NCBI GenBank assembly: GCA_000711775.1
Contig: ARYC01000179.1
Coordinates: 62,001-126,000, forward strand
DNA length: 64,000 nt
Direction: 5' to 3'
DNA from: Oxytricha trifallax
Lineage: Eukaryota; Ciliophora; Spirotrichea; Sporadotrichida; Oxytrichidae
Position 1 is the stretch's first letter; every line of letters begins with the position of its first letter. Made by a program: the position numbers and the translations under genes. This document shows, one piece after another, positions 1 to 9,972 of this stretch. The notes beneath the pieces are model-generated. The model was not told the origin of the DNA. It saw only the letters and a list, made by a program, of their open reading frames with translations, and made no database searches.

Positions 1-559
1 GTTGTAATTAACAGTCTATAAATGATACTTAAGAAATAAAACATTCGTGAGTGTATTTATTATGGAGTTGACATCAATCAGAAAGCCTTAGATGCAACTA
101 GGAGAACTGCCTAAGCCAATTAATGTTAAATTAATCTTTTGCAAATGAATTTCTGCGATAATATGGTACAGAGAATGAAGGGCTAATTTGACATTCTTAT
201 CTTTAATCCTGTAAGTTATTGAGATTTAAGATATCATATTAAGTACAATAAGTTGACTTTCATTATAGCCATATGTTGTGACGCCATAAGATGAGCTTAT
301 TGAAGCCTAGTAAAAACAAGGTATTGAAGCTTCGTGGGCTGGAGGAGAAGATGGCATAGAAGTGCTAATGAAATTTATACCACAGTCTTATGAATTAATA
401 TCAGAAAATGGGGCTTTTTATTTATTGCTGATTGAAGAAAACTTGAGAATATTAAAGAAAATTGGGAAATATTTTGATATTGAGTATTTAGTTAAAAGAG
501 AATGCCCTGGAGAAAGATAGATTATTCTTAGGTTGACAAAGAAAAAGTAGAATTTGTGA
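1..559 (+). CDS. MTQ2: Mtq2/N6AMT1 (HemK2)-like class I methyltransferase, 5' truncated by window edge
   Basis: Two exons, 1-210 and 269-559, read with TAA/TAG as Gln and end at TGA 557-559. The 58-bp intron (211-268, GTAAG...TATAG) splits the catalytic NPPY motif: exon 1 ends in FNP and exon 2 opens with PYVVTPQDEL. Upstream, YYGVDINQKALDATRRTA fits the SAM-binding strand with its acidic residue. Downstream, IEASWAGGEDGIEVLMKF and SENGAFYLLLIEEN match the conserved C-terminal half of N6AMT1/Mtq2. In eukaryotes this family, with Trm112, methylates the Gln of the GGQ motif in release factor eRF1; that role is inferred from family membership. The N-terminal part lies outside the window. No IES is seen inside. 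The 3' end converges on the next gene with about 140 bp between stops. Confidence 0.88.
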
Positions 560-700
560 ATAAATATAATAGATTAATTAAGAATTAAGTTTGATTATAT
601 AAAGTTAAAAATAAATAGAAAACTGTCACAATAAAATCAGTAGCAATCAATATTGTCTTGATTATTTACAAAAGCATTTGAAAAAATAAATCATCCAATC

Positions 701-3700
701 TCACTACTATTATATAAATGTCTTTCTGGCTAAATGTATCATGTTTAAAATGCTCTTCTCCGCTAAGCTAAATGGCTCTTTTATTAAATCTTTACTTAAA
801 GGACTGGGTTACTTTGAGTAAAAATTGTGGCTAGTTTTATTAATTTAGTTTGCTCTTCTTCTGAATTTTTCATTTTCTGTTAGTTTAGAACTCAACTGTT
901 CTCTATCAATAGAACTTTATCTTATATAAAAGTTAAAACACAGCTAAATTCTAAAAATCATAATAGAATATTTAAACACTAGAATTTTAGATACTAATAT
1001 TAATTTAAATACTTGCAACTCTCATCGTTGTAACAAACTTCCCTGAGGTCTTAGAATCAAATATATCTGAAGCATTTAGTGAAGTTCTAAGATTGCTCAT
1101 ATTTATTTTCTTTTTATCATTTCTACGCTAAATTTCCAAAGTTTTTAGTAGAACCTATTTCGCATCTAAATCTTCCTTTTTCGTTTGTACGAATTCATCT
1201 AATGTGCCATGTTCCTCTAAATATTTGTAATGTAAACGCGGAATCTTCAATCAATTACTTTTATAACATAGTTATATGTTATAAAATAAGTCAAATTCTA
1301 CTATTGCAAACACTTAAATTCAATCTCGTTAACAAATCTTTATTGATATTTTGAAGTTTATCATTCTCATCTTTATATTTTTCAATTGTACCTTCCAAGA
1401 TTTTTATTTCTAATACTGTCATATTTTGATAATCTTAATACTCTTTCTACATAAAATCTTTTTCGGTTTAGTTTTTGTCTGAAATTTCATTCATTTGTTA
1501 GTTATGAATTTAATGATCTTTAAACAATTGCGATTCTAAAGATGAAACTTTGAATTTTATTAATTAAAATTAATTGTAAATATTTCTATAATAAAATAAG
1601 TCAATTAAGTATTAGGAAAGTAATTATATTTAAAAAAATATAAAATTTAAGCTCCTTGATATTATCTTCTAAGTTTTTCTCTCTTTCCTTCATCATTTCA
1701 ATAAAAATACGAGCCGAATCAGTTTCATGCTACATTAAACTCATTTAGTCTTTCATTTGCCCATATTTCCGTTTGTAAATTTGCACTAATTCCCTCTCAA
1801 ATAAGTTAAGCTTCTCTTCAAAAGTCAGTCTTATTTGGTACCCATATAGGTTGAAAGTCTGATTTATTGTAATGATATAAATATAGAATTTATTCTTTCA
1901 TAAACTTTGACTTCTCATTAAATCTAGAGACTTATATTTTACTTATAATAGCAACTTGTCTTTCTTGATTTCTTTTAGAAAATCGACTTTGAATCCCATA
2001 AGTTTCTAATGCATATTATCTTGTCTTATTTATAGTAAAGTTTAATCGTTTTCTTATAAGTGTGCGTGAGCTCTTTCAAGCTCTTCGGCGTCACATTCCG
2101 CAAAAGCCCTTAATCCAGAGATATGTACTTCCTGCTCTACTATTTAATTGAATTAACCATACATTTATTCTCTCATTTTTTCATTTTCAATCTATAGTTC
2201 CTCAACTTGCAATATTGTAGTCGTAATATTTAATGAAATGATATTAAATCTAAGTTTTTTTTAAAGTTAATTGAATTAGATCTTAGATATTAGTATTGTA
2301 GTTTTGCAATATCATACCTCTCATCTCAGTTTAAAGTTATTATTTAGCTCTCGTAAGATTAAGTTCTACATACTCAATTGCTTTCTCTCTCGCCATAATT
2401 TACTAATTCCTAATTTCTACCTAGTAGGCTTTACTGACTTTATCCAATTAATTCTAGAAGAATTTCTTGTCAAATTCCAGAATATCTGGAGTTAAGAGAT
2501 ACTTCTTATCTTTAAGCTCGTTGAAATATCTCTAGAGTGGTGTTTTACCCAAATTCTTCAGAAAATTTATTTTCTCTGAAGTTGACTTAAAATTTTTTTC
2601 GAGATCTTCATCGATGTTGTGGGCGTAGGTTTGGAGCTTGTTTTTCAGTTTTGATAGTTCTTTTTGTTGGCCACCTTCCCTACCTTCTCCTGCTTTGGCT
2701 CTAGTTTTATATATAAATTAAAAAACTGTAACCTTATGGTAGGATGAAATAAAAATAAAATGACAAAGCTTCAAAATTTTATAGTTTTAAGGACTTAGTC
2801 ATAGCTTACTTAATCAGAAAGTTTCCAGACATCATTAGGATCAATTTATTATTTAGCTGCTTGCCTATCAATAAAAGTTTGTTACTTTTTTATTCCTAAA
2901 AAGTTCTCATCGATATCAGAAGGATCCATTTAAGGCAATGGCTGATTTTTGAGTTCATTCCCAAATTGAGATCTCACCATTAACTGCCCTTGTTTCTTAT
3001 CAAATATGTAAATAATTTTAAAGAACAAATCGATGTAATTTAGATTCATTAATTACATCTATTCATTAATATAAGTATTTACTTTTAAAAATAGCTGTGG
3101 ATGTATATCCATTTTCTAGCCCAAATCAAAAATATCGTCATCACTCAAGTCAATTATTTTCTTTTAATGTTCCTCCTCAAATCTCTTCAGATCAGCATGT
3201 AATTCCTTCTAATTGACTTTATTTTGACTATCAGAACCCCATTAATCGTTTAATTCTTCATGATCATTTTAGAAAGTTTTCTTGCTTTTCCCTCTGAAGA
3301 TTTCTTAAGCCATACTTAAACGTTTTTCATGTAATGACATGTTTTTAGTAGTTTCTTCAAATTGTAGACAGGAAAAAATTAAGTAAAAAATTTATGGGTG
3401 AATTATGGTATATATATATATGATGGATATATAATCATATATAATTAAATTAATTAATTGTTTTTCTGTGTCATCTATGTCCAGTTTTTTTTCATTCTTG
3501 CTTGTATTTCCTCCAGATTTTATTGTTGGAAGTTTATCATAATATAACTTATATGATTATTTTTAAATAAAATTATCTACTTTTTATTAAATAAAAACAT
3601 TATAAATTATTTGTTTAATTAATTAAGTGAAACAGGTTTACTGTCGAAGTAATCTAACTGATGAGCATTTACATTTAAGGTTGACACAACATTAAGAGAA

Positions 3701-6700
3701 CTTTAATTTTCATCTCTAGATTACTATTGTTTTCTAACTCTACTTCTATTGCTTAATCTTGATTTGATTTCTTATTCTCGATTCATAGTCCCAGATTAAA
3801 ATTTACTTTTAAAGGCATTTAAAATTATTTAAATTTTAAAGATATTTGATATTTGATTTAAGCAATTTCATGACTATATAGATTGGTTGTTGAAACCAGG
3901 ACGTCCCAAAGTATATATTAGAGTAAAAAATTAAACTTACTATTTCTTATAAATATAAATTATAATTAAAGAAAGGTTACTTGAATAAAAAATCTGATTA
4001 TAATAAACCCTATTCATTTAATAAAAGATTTCATATTGCTGAAATAAATTTTATATCAAAAAAATATATTTAATTTAGATCAAATTTAAATTACTAAATT
4101 TATCATACAAATTTTACTATGTGTAGGTTTAATTTAAAATTTAATTTTACTAGAGTTGAATATAAAGCTTCAATCACTATAAATCTTTTTGTTTTATTAA
4201 AAAATAATAATAAGCAATTAATTTTATGAATAATAGTTGATAAATACATGTTGCATGCACTATATTTTAATGTTAGATGACAGAGGATGCTTTTACCATT
4301 AATATGTCATGCAAGATAATAATTTTTGAAATAACTTAATTATCTTAGTTTTTCCAATTCTAATATATTCGGCTACTTTTTCGATTTCTAATATATTCGG
4401 CTAATCAAAAAATAGGAAAATTTATTATTTATTCAATTGTATAACAAATGTTGTTTATAAATATCATTTTAGTTATTAAAAATCTAATCTAAATATTAAA
4501 AGTTGTACCAAAACTTATTATCAATAATTAGAGAATTTTAAGCCTTATTTTTTATACTGTTGGAAAATTCTTTATTGATTTTTGATTTATTTTATATATA
4601 ATAAAGGTGCTGAATCAAAACCCCAAAACCCTTTCAGTAGTTTGATTAAGTTTTTGATTGATAAAAGTAGACTATTAGTGCATACTTTATTAGGGTTTTA
4701 ATAGGGTTTATGTAGGGGTTTAATGTTTAAATATTAGTATTTTAAGTGAGTATATGCGAGGTTTGGTGTCAGTTTATGACAGTGAGTATATAGATTTATT
4801 GTTTAAGTTGCGTTATGGATGTGATTAATATGGTGATCAACTCAGACCTATTCTTAATTATACATCAATAGCAAGGCTACTCCATAAATCTCCAGCAACT
4901 TTGAGGTCTCACTCTCTATTAGCATTGAATTTAAAAAGATAGAATCTTAATTCTAAGCCTAAGAAACCCTTAAAATTTTAGCAGCATCGCATTATATATA
5001 AAAAGAACGGAATATCTTACAAGACAAATCAATCTCATTAAGAGAGTGATTGACTTTAATGTTCCATTTTATAAGACTAATTAAATTATATATTCTATTA
5101 GATGCAGAGGTCTTAAGAGCATAATATAAAGTTCATACACGCTGATGATGCAGTATTTACATTCAATACCTTTATATCAAGGTCTTGGTACAAGAGGTAT
5201 AGTAATATAGAAGTTTATGATTAAAAATTTAAGGTGTAAACTCATGCTATTCTTGGTGGAATAAGAGAAGATAGTGGCCTCGAAACTTATGTTATTCACC
5301 CTCGTTCTATAAAGACTGAATATTAAATTAAGTTCTTGCAATAACTCAGAGATAAGTACGCTGACTAAGAGATTATTCTATTCGTTGATAACTTGTCAGT
5401 TCATAAAACTAAAGACTCAAGGAAGGAATATGAAAGACTAAATATAACACCTGTATTTAATGTTCCTTACAGCCCTTAGTTCAATGGAATTGAATTATAT
5501 TTGGGGTTATTGAAAGGTCATTATAAGAAATTGCTGCTCTACCATCTGATGCATGATTTATAGATAGATACAGTCGATTTTATTAAGAGAGTCAGCGATG
5601 AGAAAGCTAAAGTATGCGCAAGAGAAGGGAGATTTTGTGTATATAAATAAGTTTTAGATTTAAACGATTGAATAAGTTCATATATTAAATTTGCCCGTAA
5701 AGGGATTGGTGGCTTCTCTTTCTTTTCTTCCTCTTAAGGCTTGCTTGGGCCCATGTTTCTTCTCTTAGTGCCAGCTCCTGCATCTATGTTCATCTCGTCT
5801 GGCTTTTAGAAATCTTTGAAGAGTCTCTTACTCAATTCATGCTTTACTTGAGACTTTCTCTCTCTGTTTAATTTGCTGCGCTCTTTCATCAAGTATATAG
5901 CAGTACAAGGTTTTTCTATAAAGTTAGAAGACTAAGCTTACTTGAGATGAAAGGATGCTTTTGAAGTTAATACAGCCAGGTATCACTTATTTTAATACCT
6001 TGGTTCTCTTTTTTTTCAGGAGAGATGCTGTAGCGTTTCTTATGAGCTTCTTAAATAACTTCACTTAAGTACTCGGGTTTAAGAGTTCCAAGAATTCCAA
6101 AGAAGAAGTCTCTCTCTGGTAAGTTATTTGAGAGTTGTAACTTTTATGGAAGGTAGAGAGCAACATCTGGATCATTCATAGCATCATCATAGAGATTTGT
6201 TACTGAAATTTCAGGGTAGATAGTATCTCGATCATTCTGATTTCATTAGACTTAAAAGCTTTTTTCTCTTCACTTAGTTAGGCTTTTAAGAATGATATTT
6301 TTGTTACCTCCTGTATTGGCAAGAACAATCCAACTATAATGGATTTATTAATCTTGCTTAAGAACTTACCTTGCTATACCAAGTATCTTTAAAGATCTTT
6401 TTTACTTCTGAATTTTCCTATTAAATCTTGAGATTAATTTCTCTTCATTGCATCATTCATAGATTCCATCTTGCTTCAAGTTTCTATAAATGTTTAAGAA
6501 ATTAAAAATTATGGAAATCCATTATGAACTTACTAAAATTTTACTACTAAATAGGGAGATCCACTTGGAGGTCAACCTGAATCAGATAAATAGATAAAGA
6601 TGGAGGAACTTTCTCCAAGTTTCAGAGTTTGACTTCCATTTTTATCAAACTTTCTCCATTAAATTGCTCCTAATAATAATTTATTTAATTATGTGGTGCT

Positions 6701-9653
6701 CCCAATTTATTTAAAACTTGATTAGGAGATTAAATTTAAGTTCAAAACCGTATTAGGTGGTGCATTAAAAATATAAAATTTTAAAACCTCCCCTCCTAAA
6801 TTTACAAAAACAAATTTATGAGCACCACCTAACTTCACAAAACAAATTTAGGTGCATTTTAATGTATTAAAATGGATGGAATAGTATATAAATTATTTTT
6901 AATGTTAAAAAATATTAAACTAATGTCACGCACTCTGTTCCCATTAAACCTCTCTAAATCTTGAGGATATGCTCTTACTTGTGTATAAAGGTAGAATTTA
7001 AACAGCTTATATAATTATAAATAGCATTTATAAAATGAGCGGTAACTTACTTAGAAAAGCGGCATTGCTTTGTATTAGCCAGCAAAAACTTTCTTTCATG
7101 AATTAAAAGAAAATTGAGACTTGTGATGCCTCTACCTAGTATGAACCTGAAATTATCTAACCTTAGGTCTAGGTCTCAGACTTTGAATAACAATTCAGTT
7201 GTTAAATAGAAATGCTGAGCAAAGAAATTCAATGCGAAGTTCCAATAAAAATGGTTGAAGAGGAGGAGGAGAAAAAAGAAATTTAAGCATTACATTTATT
7301 TGAAGAGTGTGAAAAGAACTTCACTTATAAATCTGCTCTTAAGCGTCATATCTTAGAGTAGCATTCTAACAAGCCAAAGCTCTATCTTAAGCATGATAAG
7401 ATAGATGGAAAATATTTTTGCCCTTATTGCAATAAGCAATATAACCATTCAAGAGATTTAAAAGTTCACCTATAAAACCATCATGGCAAGAAGTTTGAAG
7501 TCATAGATCTTGAGACTGGTGAGGTTTTCCTTCAAAAAATTAAGCCAAGAGACCCTTTAGAATCCTTGGAACAAATAGTTAAGAAAGAAAATAAGCTTAT
7601 TACAGCAGTGGAAACCTTCCAGCTTCTGAGATAGTGAAAATCACTTTGAAGATACAAGCACTAAAGCTTACAATTTTAAATGTAATTGACCTTAAAGAAT
7701 GTAAGGAAAGTTATCTTATACTTGAGGACAAGTTTGAGAAAAAGGTTATAACTGATAAGCAGTTCGCATACAAGATTTATGCATTCAATTACTTTGAATG
7801 CGATGGCAAGTATCAAATGGAATTTTTCAATGTGTACTAAGCTCTTACTAAAGCAAGGGATAGAGAGTGCAGATTTATAATTAAGCTCGATGCTATTCTG
7901 CTTGCTCAAGATCATGTTGCTTTTCGTTTTCCTCTATATTAAATGACTTTAAGAGACTACATATAAGATTAAAGGATTCCAAAGTAGCTACCCCTTATTC
8001 ATACAAATGTTTGCAAAGGCATTGAAAAGCTGCACACTTTAGGGTATGTCCATAGAGACTTGAAGCCAGAGAATATTATTCTTGATTTTCAAACTCTCAG
8101 AATATTAATAATTGATTTCAATAGATCATAAAGAGTTGAAGCTTCAGGACTTGGTAACGTTTATGATACTCCTGGATACTTTCCAGAAAGGGAGGACTGG
8201 GAGATGGTGATATTAAGTGGGATGTATGGGCTCTAGCAGCAATAATTGCTGAATGCGATATGCCAAGAAATGATTACTATAGCTGTAAGAGAGAGAAAGA
8301 TTCAAAGCAGAGAATACACCAATATTTAAACTAGAATAAAATAAAAGGTAAAATGAAAGATATGGCTGAGTAGATAATCATTAAGCCTAACCATAGAGCG
8401 GAGCATACAATAGACTAAATTGTAAGCTGGATAGGAGAAATAAAATTTAGAAAGTTGCCTCATGATGCAAAAGTATTGTTTGAGTGAATAGTAAAAATAA
8501 AGCACCTCTAATACACACTAATATTCAATACATTTAAACATTAAACCCCTACATAAACCCTAATAAAACCCTAATAAAGTGTGCACTAATAGTCTACTTT
8601 TATCAATCAAAAACTCAATCAAACTACTGGAGGGTTTTGGGGTTTTGAAAGCCATTCTTAAGATATATTTATATTTATTTAAAATAAATAAAAATTAATT
8701 ATTTTCTTAATTTTTAAGCCTCGTTCATCTTGACATGAACTTGTAAAAGAAAGCTATCTTGCTCAAACTTTAATTAGGTCTAAAAAATTATTCTAAGATC
8801 CAAAAAACTTTATTCACAGATGCATCGCATGTTTTATTTTGTAAACTATATTAAATATCATCAACAGTTTCACTAATATTTCTATTATTAGTGAAATGAT
8901 TAATCAAGATCTCTCGCAATACTTTCAAAGAGTATGAGTTATAACAAGAGTTTCTTAAACCATTTTTAATAGTTTATCAGTGTGATATTGTTTATAATCA
9001 CAATAATAAAAAGTATGATCTATATACTTTTCTGATAAAGTATAATTGATATATAGTTATGATTAGAATTTCAAACGTTACATATTAATTGATAGTATGC
9101 CACATCGTTATAATTCAAAAAATAATGCTTAGGTATAATGTACTATGTGATCTTGTATGATTTTTTTATTTAAATGGTTCTATTTGTACTTATGTTAATT
9201 AATTATTAACAATTATAATTTGACGGTTGAATATTATTTATTCAATTATTCATACATATCACCTTTAAAAAGATTTTCAGAGGCGTTGACTCCGAATCTT
9301 TAAAAGGTGCTAACGCCCTCTTGACCCCTGCTGTTTATTATTTTGATTTTATAGAATTATTTTTTATACTTCATTTTATGTTTTTCAATTTTTCTTGCAC
9401 TTATAAATACTCTGGGACGTCCTGGTGATCCGTGAACAACCAGATGATCTTGGGACGTCCTGATGTCAACACCCTATAGATTAATAAATATAAATATAAG
9501 ATAAAATTTACTTTTAGTTTGATTGAAGTCATTTTCTAAATTTTCACTATCAAATTCACTTTAGAAATTATTTTTTGAGTTTTTATATATCGGAGTTAAA
9601 GGATTAGAAAATGATTTAATTCCTGCTTCATAATACTTCTCCTATATTTTCAT
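701..9653 (-). CDS. Unrecognised coiled-coil protein gene, interrupted by nine IESs
   Basis: Reads from ATG 9651-9653 to TGA 701-703 after removal of nine pointer-flanked IESs (listed separately), each of which restores one continuous frame with TAA/TAG as Gln. The product starts MKIQEKYYEAGIKSF, has a Ser/Asn/Gln-rich N-terminal third, then acidic stretches (DLSDDDIFDLGQK) and a long charged helical region rich in E, K, Q and L (for example EELERAHAHLQENDQT and FIEMMKEREKNLEDNIKEL), ending LNMIHLARKTFIQQQ. The helical part suggests a coiled-coil structural protein, possibly cytoskeletal or ciliary, but I recognise no family motif. A second in-frame ATG at 3338-3340 could have been taken as the start, but the frame runs upstream across IES junctions 3365-3461, 3537-3640 and 3812-9516. 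Confidence 0.75.
918..1014. other. IES, 97 bp, pointer ACTT
   Basis: AT-rich insert in the coiled-coil gene. ACTT occurs at 914-917 and 1011-1014. Removal joins ...TTMRVAS to SIDREQLSSK in frame on the minus strand. Confidence 0.75.
1253..1325. other. IES, 73 bp, pointer TTCAATC
   Basis: Seven-base direct repeat at 1246-1252 and 1319-1325. Removal gives ...KDLLTRLKIPRLHYKYLEE in frame; without it the frame breaks. Confidence 0.8.
1558..1648. other. IES, 91 bp, pointer AATTT
   Basis: Repeat at 1553-1557 and 1644-1648. Removal joins NIKELKF to KVSSLESQLF in frame. Confidence 0.75.
1863..1910. other. IES, 48 bp, pointer TGA
   Basis: Three-base repeat at 1860-1862 and 1908-1910. Removal joins DLMRSQ to TFNLYGYQIRLTFEE in frame. 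The short pointer alone is weak; the frame restoration carries the call. Confidence 0.65.
2216..2312. other. IES, 97 bp, pointer TTGCAATAT
   Basis: Nine-base repeat at 2207-2215 and 2304-2312. Removal gives TEMRGMILQVEELQIENEKM in frame. Confidence 0.85.
2710..2789. other. IES, 80 bp, pointer TAGTTTTA
   Basis: Eight-base repeat at 2702-2709 and 2782-2789. Removal joins SYDQVLKT to RAKAGEGREGGQQ in frame. Confidence 0.85.
3365..3461. other. IES, 97 bp, pointer AATTGT
   Basis: Repeat at 3359-3364 and 3456-3461; the insert contains a (TA)n run. Removal joins DIDDTEKQ to FEETTKNMSLHE in frame. Confidence 0.8.
3537..3640. other. IES, 104 bp, pointer GTTTA
   Basis: Repeat at 3532-3536 and 3636-3640. 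Removal joins HQLDYFDSK to LPTIKSGGNTSK in frame. Confidence 0.8.
3885..3911. repeat. Left arm of outer inverted repeat around the TBE insertion
   Basis: The plus strand reads GGTTGTTGAAACC then AGGACGTCCCAAAG and AGTATATATTAGAG. The reverse complement of 9405-9440 reads almost the same: GGTTGTT, ACCAGGACGTCCCAGAG, AGTATTTATAAG. This looks like the terminal inverted repeat of an older DNA element into which TBE inserted; the core GGACGTCC is itself a palindrome, so orientation rests on the flanks. Confidence 0.55.
4616..4732. repeat. TBE left inverted terminal repeat
   Basis: About 117 bp, beginning with the C4A4-like telomeric motif, then GTTTTTGATTGATAAAAG and TTATTAGGGTTTTAATAGGG. It pairs with 8531-8647 with only a handful of mismatches. 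Confidence 0.92.
4754..5671 (+). pseudogene. TBE 42-kDa DDE transposase, one in-frame TGA
   Basis: ATG 4754 to TGA 5669-5671, 305 codons, starting MRGLVSVYDSEYIDLLFK. The DDE triad of the IS630/Tc1-mariner superfamily is visible: D in FIHADDAVFTF, D in ILFVDNLSVHKT, and E in NVPYSPQFNGIELYLGLL, where SPQFNGIE matches the family's SPxLNPIE motif. A single TGA at 5051-5053 interrupts the frame after codon 99 (...NQSHQESD), upstream of all three catalytic residues, so a product from this copy would lack them unless TGA is read through or is an error. TBE transposases are known to take part in genome rearrangement in Oxytricha. Confidence 0.9.
5518..6469 (-). pseudogene. TBE 22-kDa frame, with two mini-introns and one frameshift
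   Basis: Starts MESMNDAMKRNQSQD at 6469. A 36-bp GT-AG intron (6334-6369) and a 26-bp GT-AG intron (5916-5941) both restore the frame when removed. Between them one base is missing near 6245, where the frame moves from LSEEKKAFKSNEIR to NDRDTIYPEISVTNLYD. The middle region contains PERDFFFGILGTLKPEYL, and the tail is basic (LMKERSKLNRERKSQVK, then GAGTKRRNMGPSKP). The frame stays open past the transposase stop and overlaps its opposite strand to 5518, so the true end may be near 5690. The function of this TBE protein is unknown to me. Confidence 0.75.
7035..8487 (+). pseudogene. TBE 57-kDa zinc-finger/kinase frame, two frameshifts
   Basis: ATG 7035 opens the N-terminal part, with two C2H2-like fingers (CEKNFTYKSALKRHILEQH and CPYCNKQYNHSRDLKVHLQ). 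The frame changes by one base near 7625; the second part holds a kinase catalytic loop, HTLGYVHRDLKPENIIL, followed by IIDFNRS in the DFG position (Gly replaced by Asn) and TPGYFPERE. A second frame change near 8195 leads to IKWDVWALAAIIAECDMP (kinase subdomain IX) and the stop 8485-8487. The domain pairing is that of the TBE 57-kDa protein. DFN instead of DFG and the two frame changes suggest decay in this copy. Confidence 0.85.
8531..8647. repeat. TBE right inverted terminal repeat
   Basis: Reverse complement of the left end; reads outward to GGGTTTTGGGGTTTTG. The telomere-like tip is GGGTTTTGGGGTTTTG rather than a perfect G4T4 array. Confidence 0.92.
9260..9309. repeat. Hairpin-forming inverted repeat in the long IES
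   Basis: CACCTTTAAAAAGATTTTCAG pairs with the reverse complement of CCGAATCTTTAAAAGGTG across an 8-base loop (GCGTTGAC). The stem is about 20 bp with a few mismatches. It stands out by base composition from the AT-rich surroundings, as does the following CTCTTGACCCC. It may be the end of another small element. Confidence 0.5.
9405..9461. repeat. Right arm of outer inverted repeat, with a second copy of the core
   Basis: Contains TGGGACGTCCTGG at 9412-9424 and again TGGGACGTCCTG at 9451-9462, separated by a short linker. The first copy pairs with 3885-3911 as an inverted repeat. The second may be a duplicated end or part of another element. Confidence 0.5.
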
Positions 9654-9972
9654 CTTATTCTGTTAAATCTCAAAATATTTATATTGTCAAATTATTGTTT
9701 AATTACAACATTATTGGGGAAAAACTAATATATAAATCTAAATCATAGCACCTATACTGGTAATATTTAATTAATTTAGAGATCATTATAAAATAAAATA
9801 TTACACACTTACACCATATTTTTAAATAACTGTTGACTAATTAATCTGATTAAGAGAATAAGAATAATGAATTATAATATAAATAAGGGCTTAATGAGAT
9901 AACATGATATAATAAAAGGATTAAGTTAAAGAAAAAGCAACAGTTTATAATATAAAAATTAAAGACTCCTAT

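Larger units (their letters stand above)
4616..8647 (+). mobile_element. TBE-family (telomere-bearing element) transposon, 4.03 kb
   Basis: Both ends start CAAAACCCCAAAACCC read inward and continue as near-identical inverted repeats of about 117 bp. Between them lie the three frames known for TBE elements in the known order: 42-kDa DDE transposase (+), 22-kDa frame (-) and 57-kDa zinc-finger/kinase frame (+). Size and structure match the family. The three bases flanking each end (AAT left, AAA right) do not form a clean target duplication. All three genes carry a stop or frameshift, so this copy looks old or the assembly has errors here. It sits inside a pointer-flanked IES, where such elements are normally found. 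Confidence 0.93.
3812..9516. other. Long IES, 5705 bp, pointer TAAAATTTACTTTTA, carrying a TBE transposon
   Basis: A 15-base direct repeat lies at 3797-3811 and 9502-9516. Removing one copy and everything between joins ENDFNQTKSKF to QSGTMNREQEIKSRL in the coiled-coil gene without frame change. Inside, from the ends inward: short AT-rich arms, an inverted repeat with a GGACGTCC core, more AT-rich DNA, and the TBE element 4616-8647. The host gene is thus only expressible after this DNA is removed. Confidence 0.88.

Noticed and set aside
3059..3082. 24-bp GT-AG intron in the coiled-coil gene
   Set aside because: The frame is open and sensible without removal (LFLKVNTYINEQMQLMNL).
7676..7915. 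Minus-strand 79-residue frame
   Set aside because: Antisense to the TBE kinase domain.
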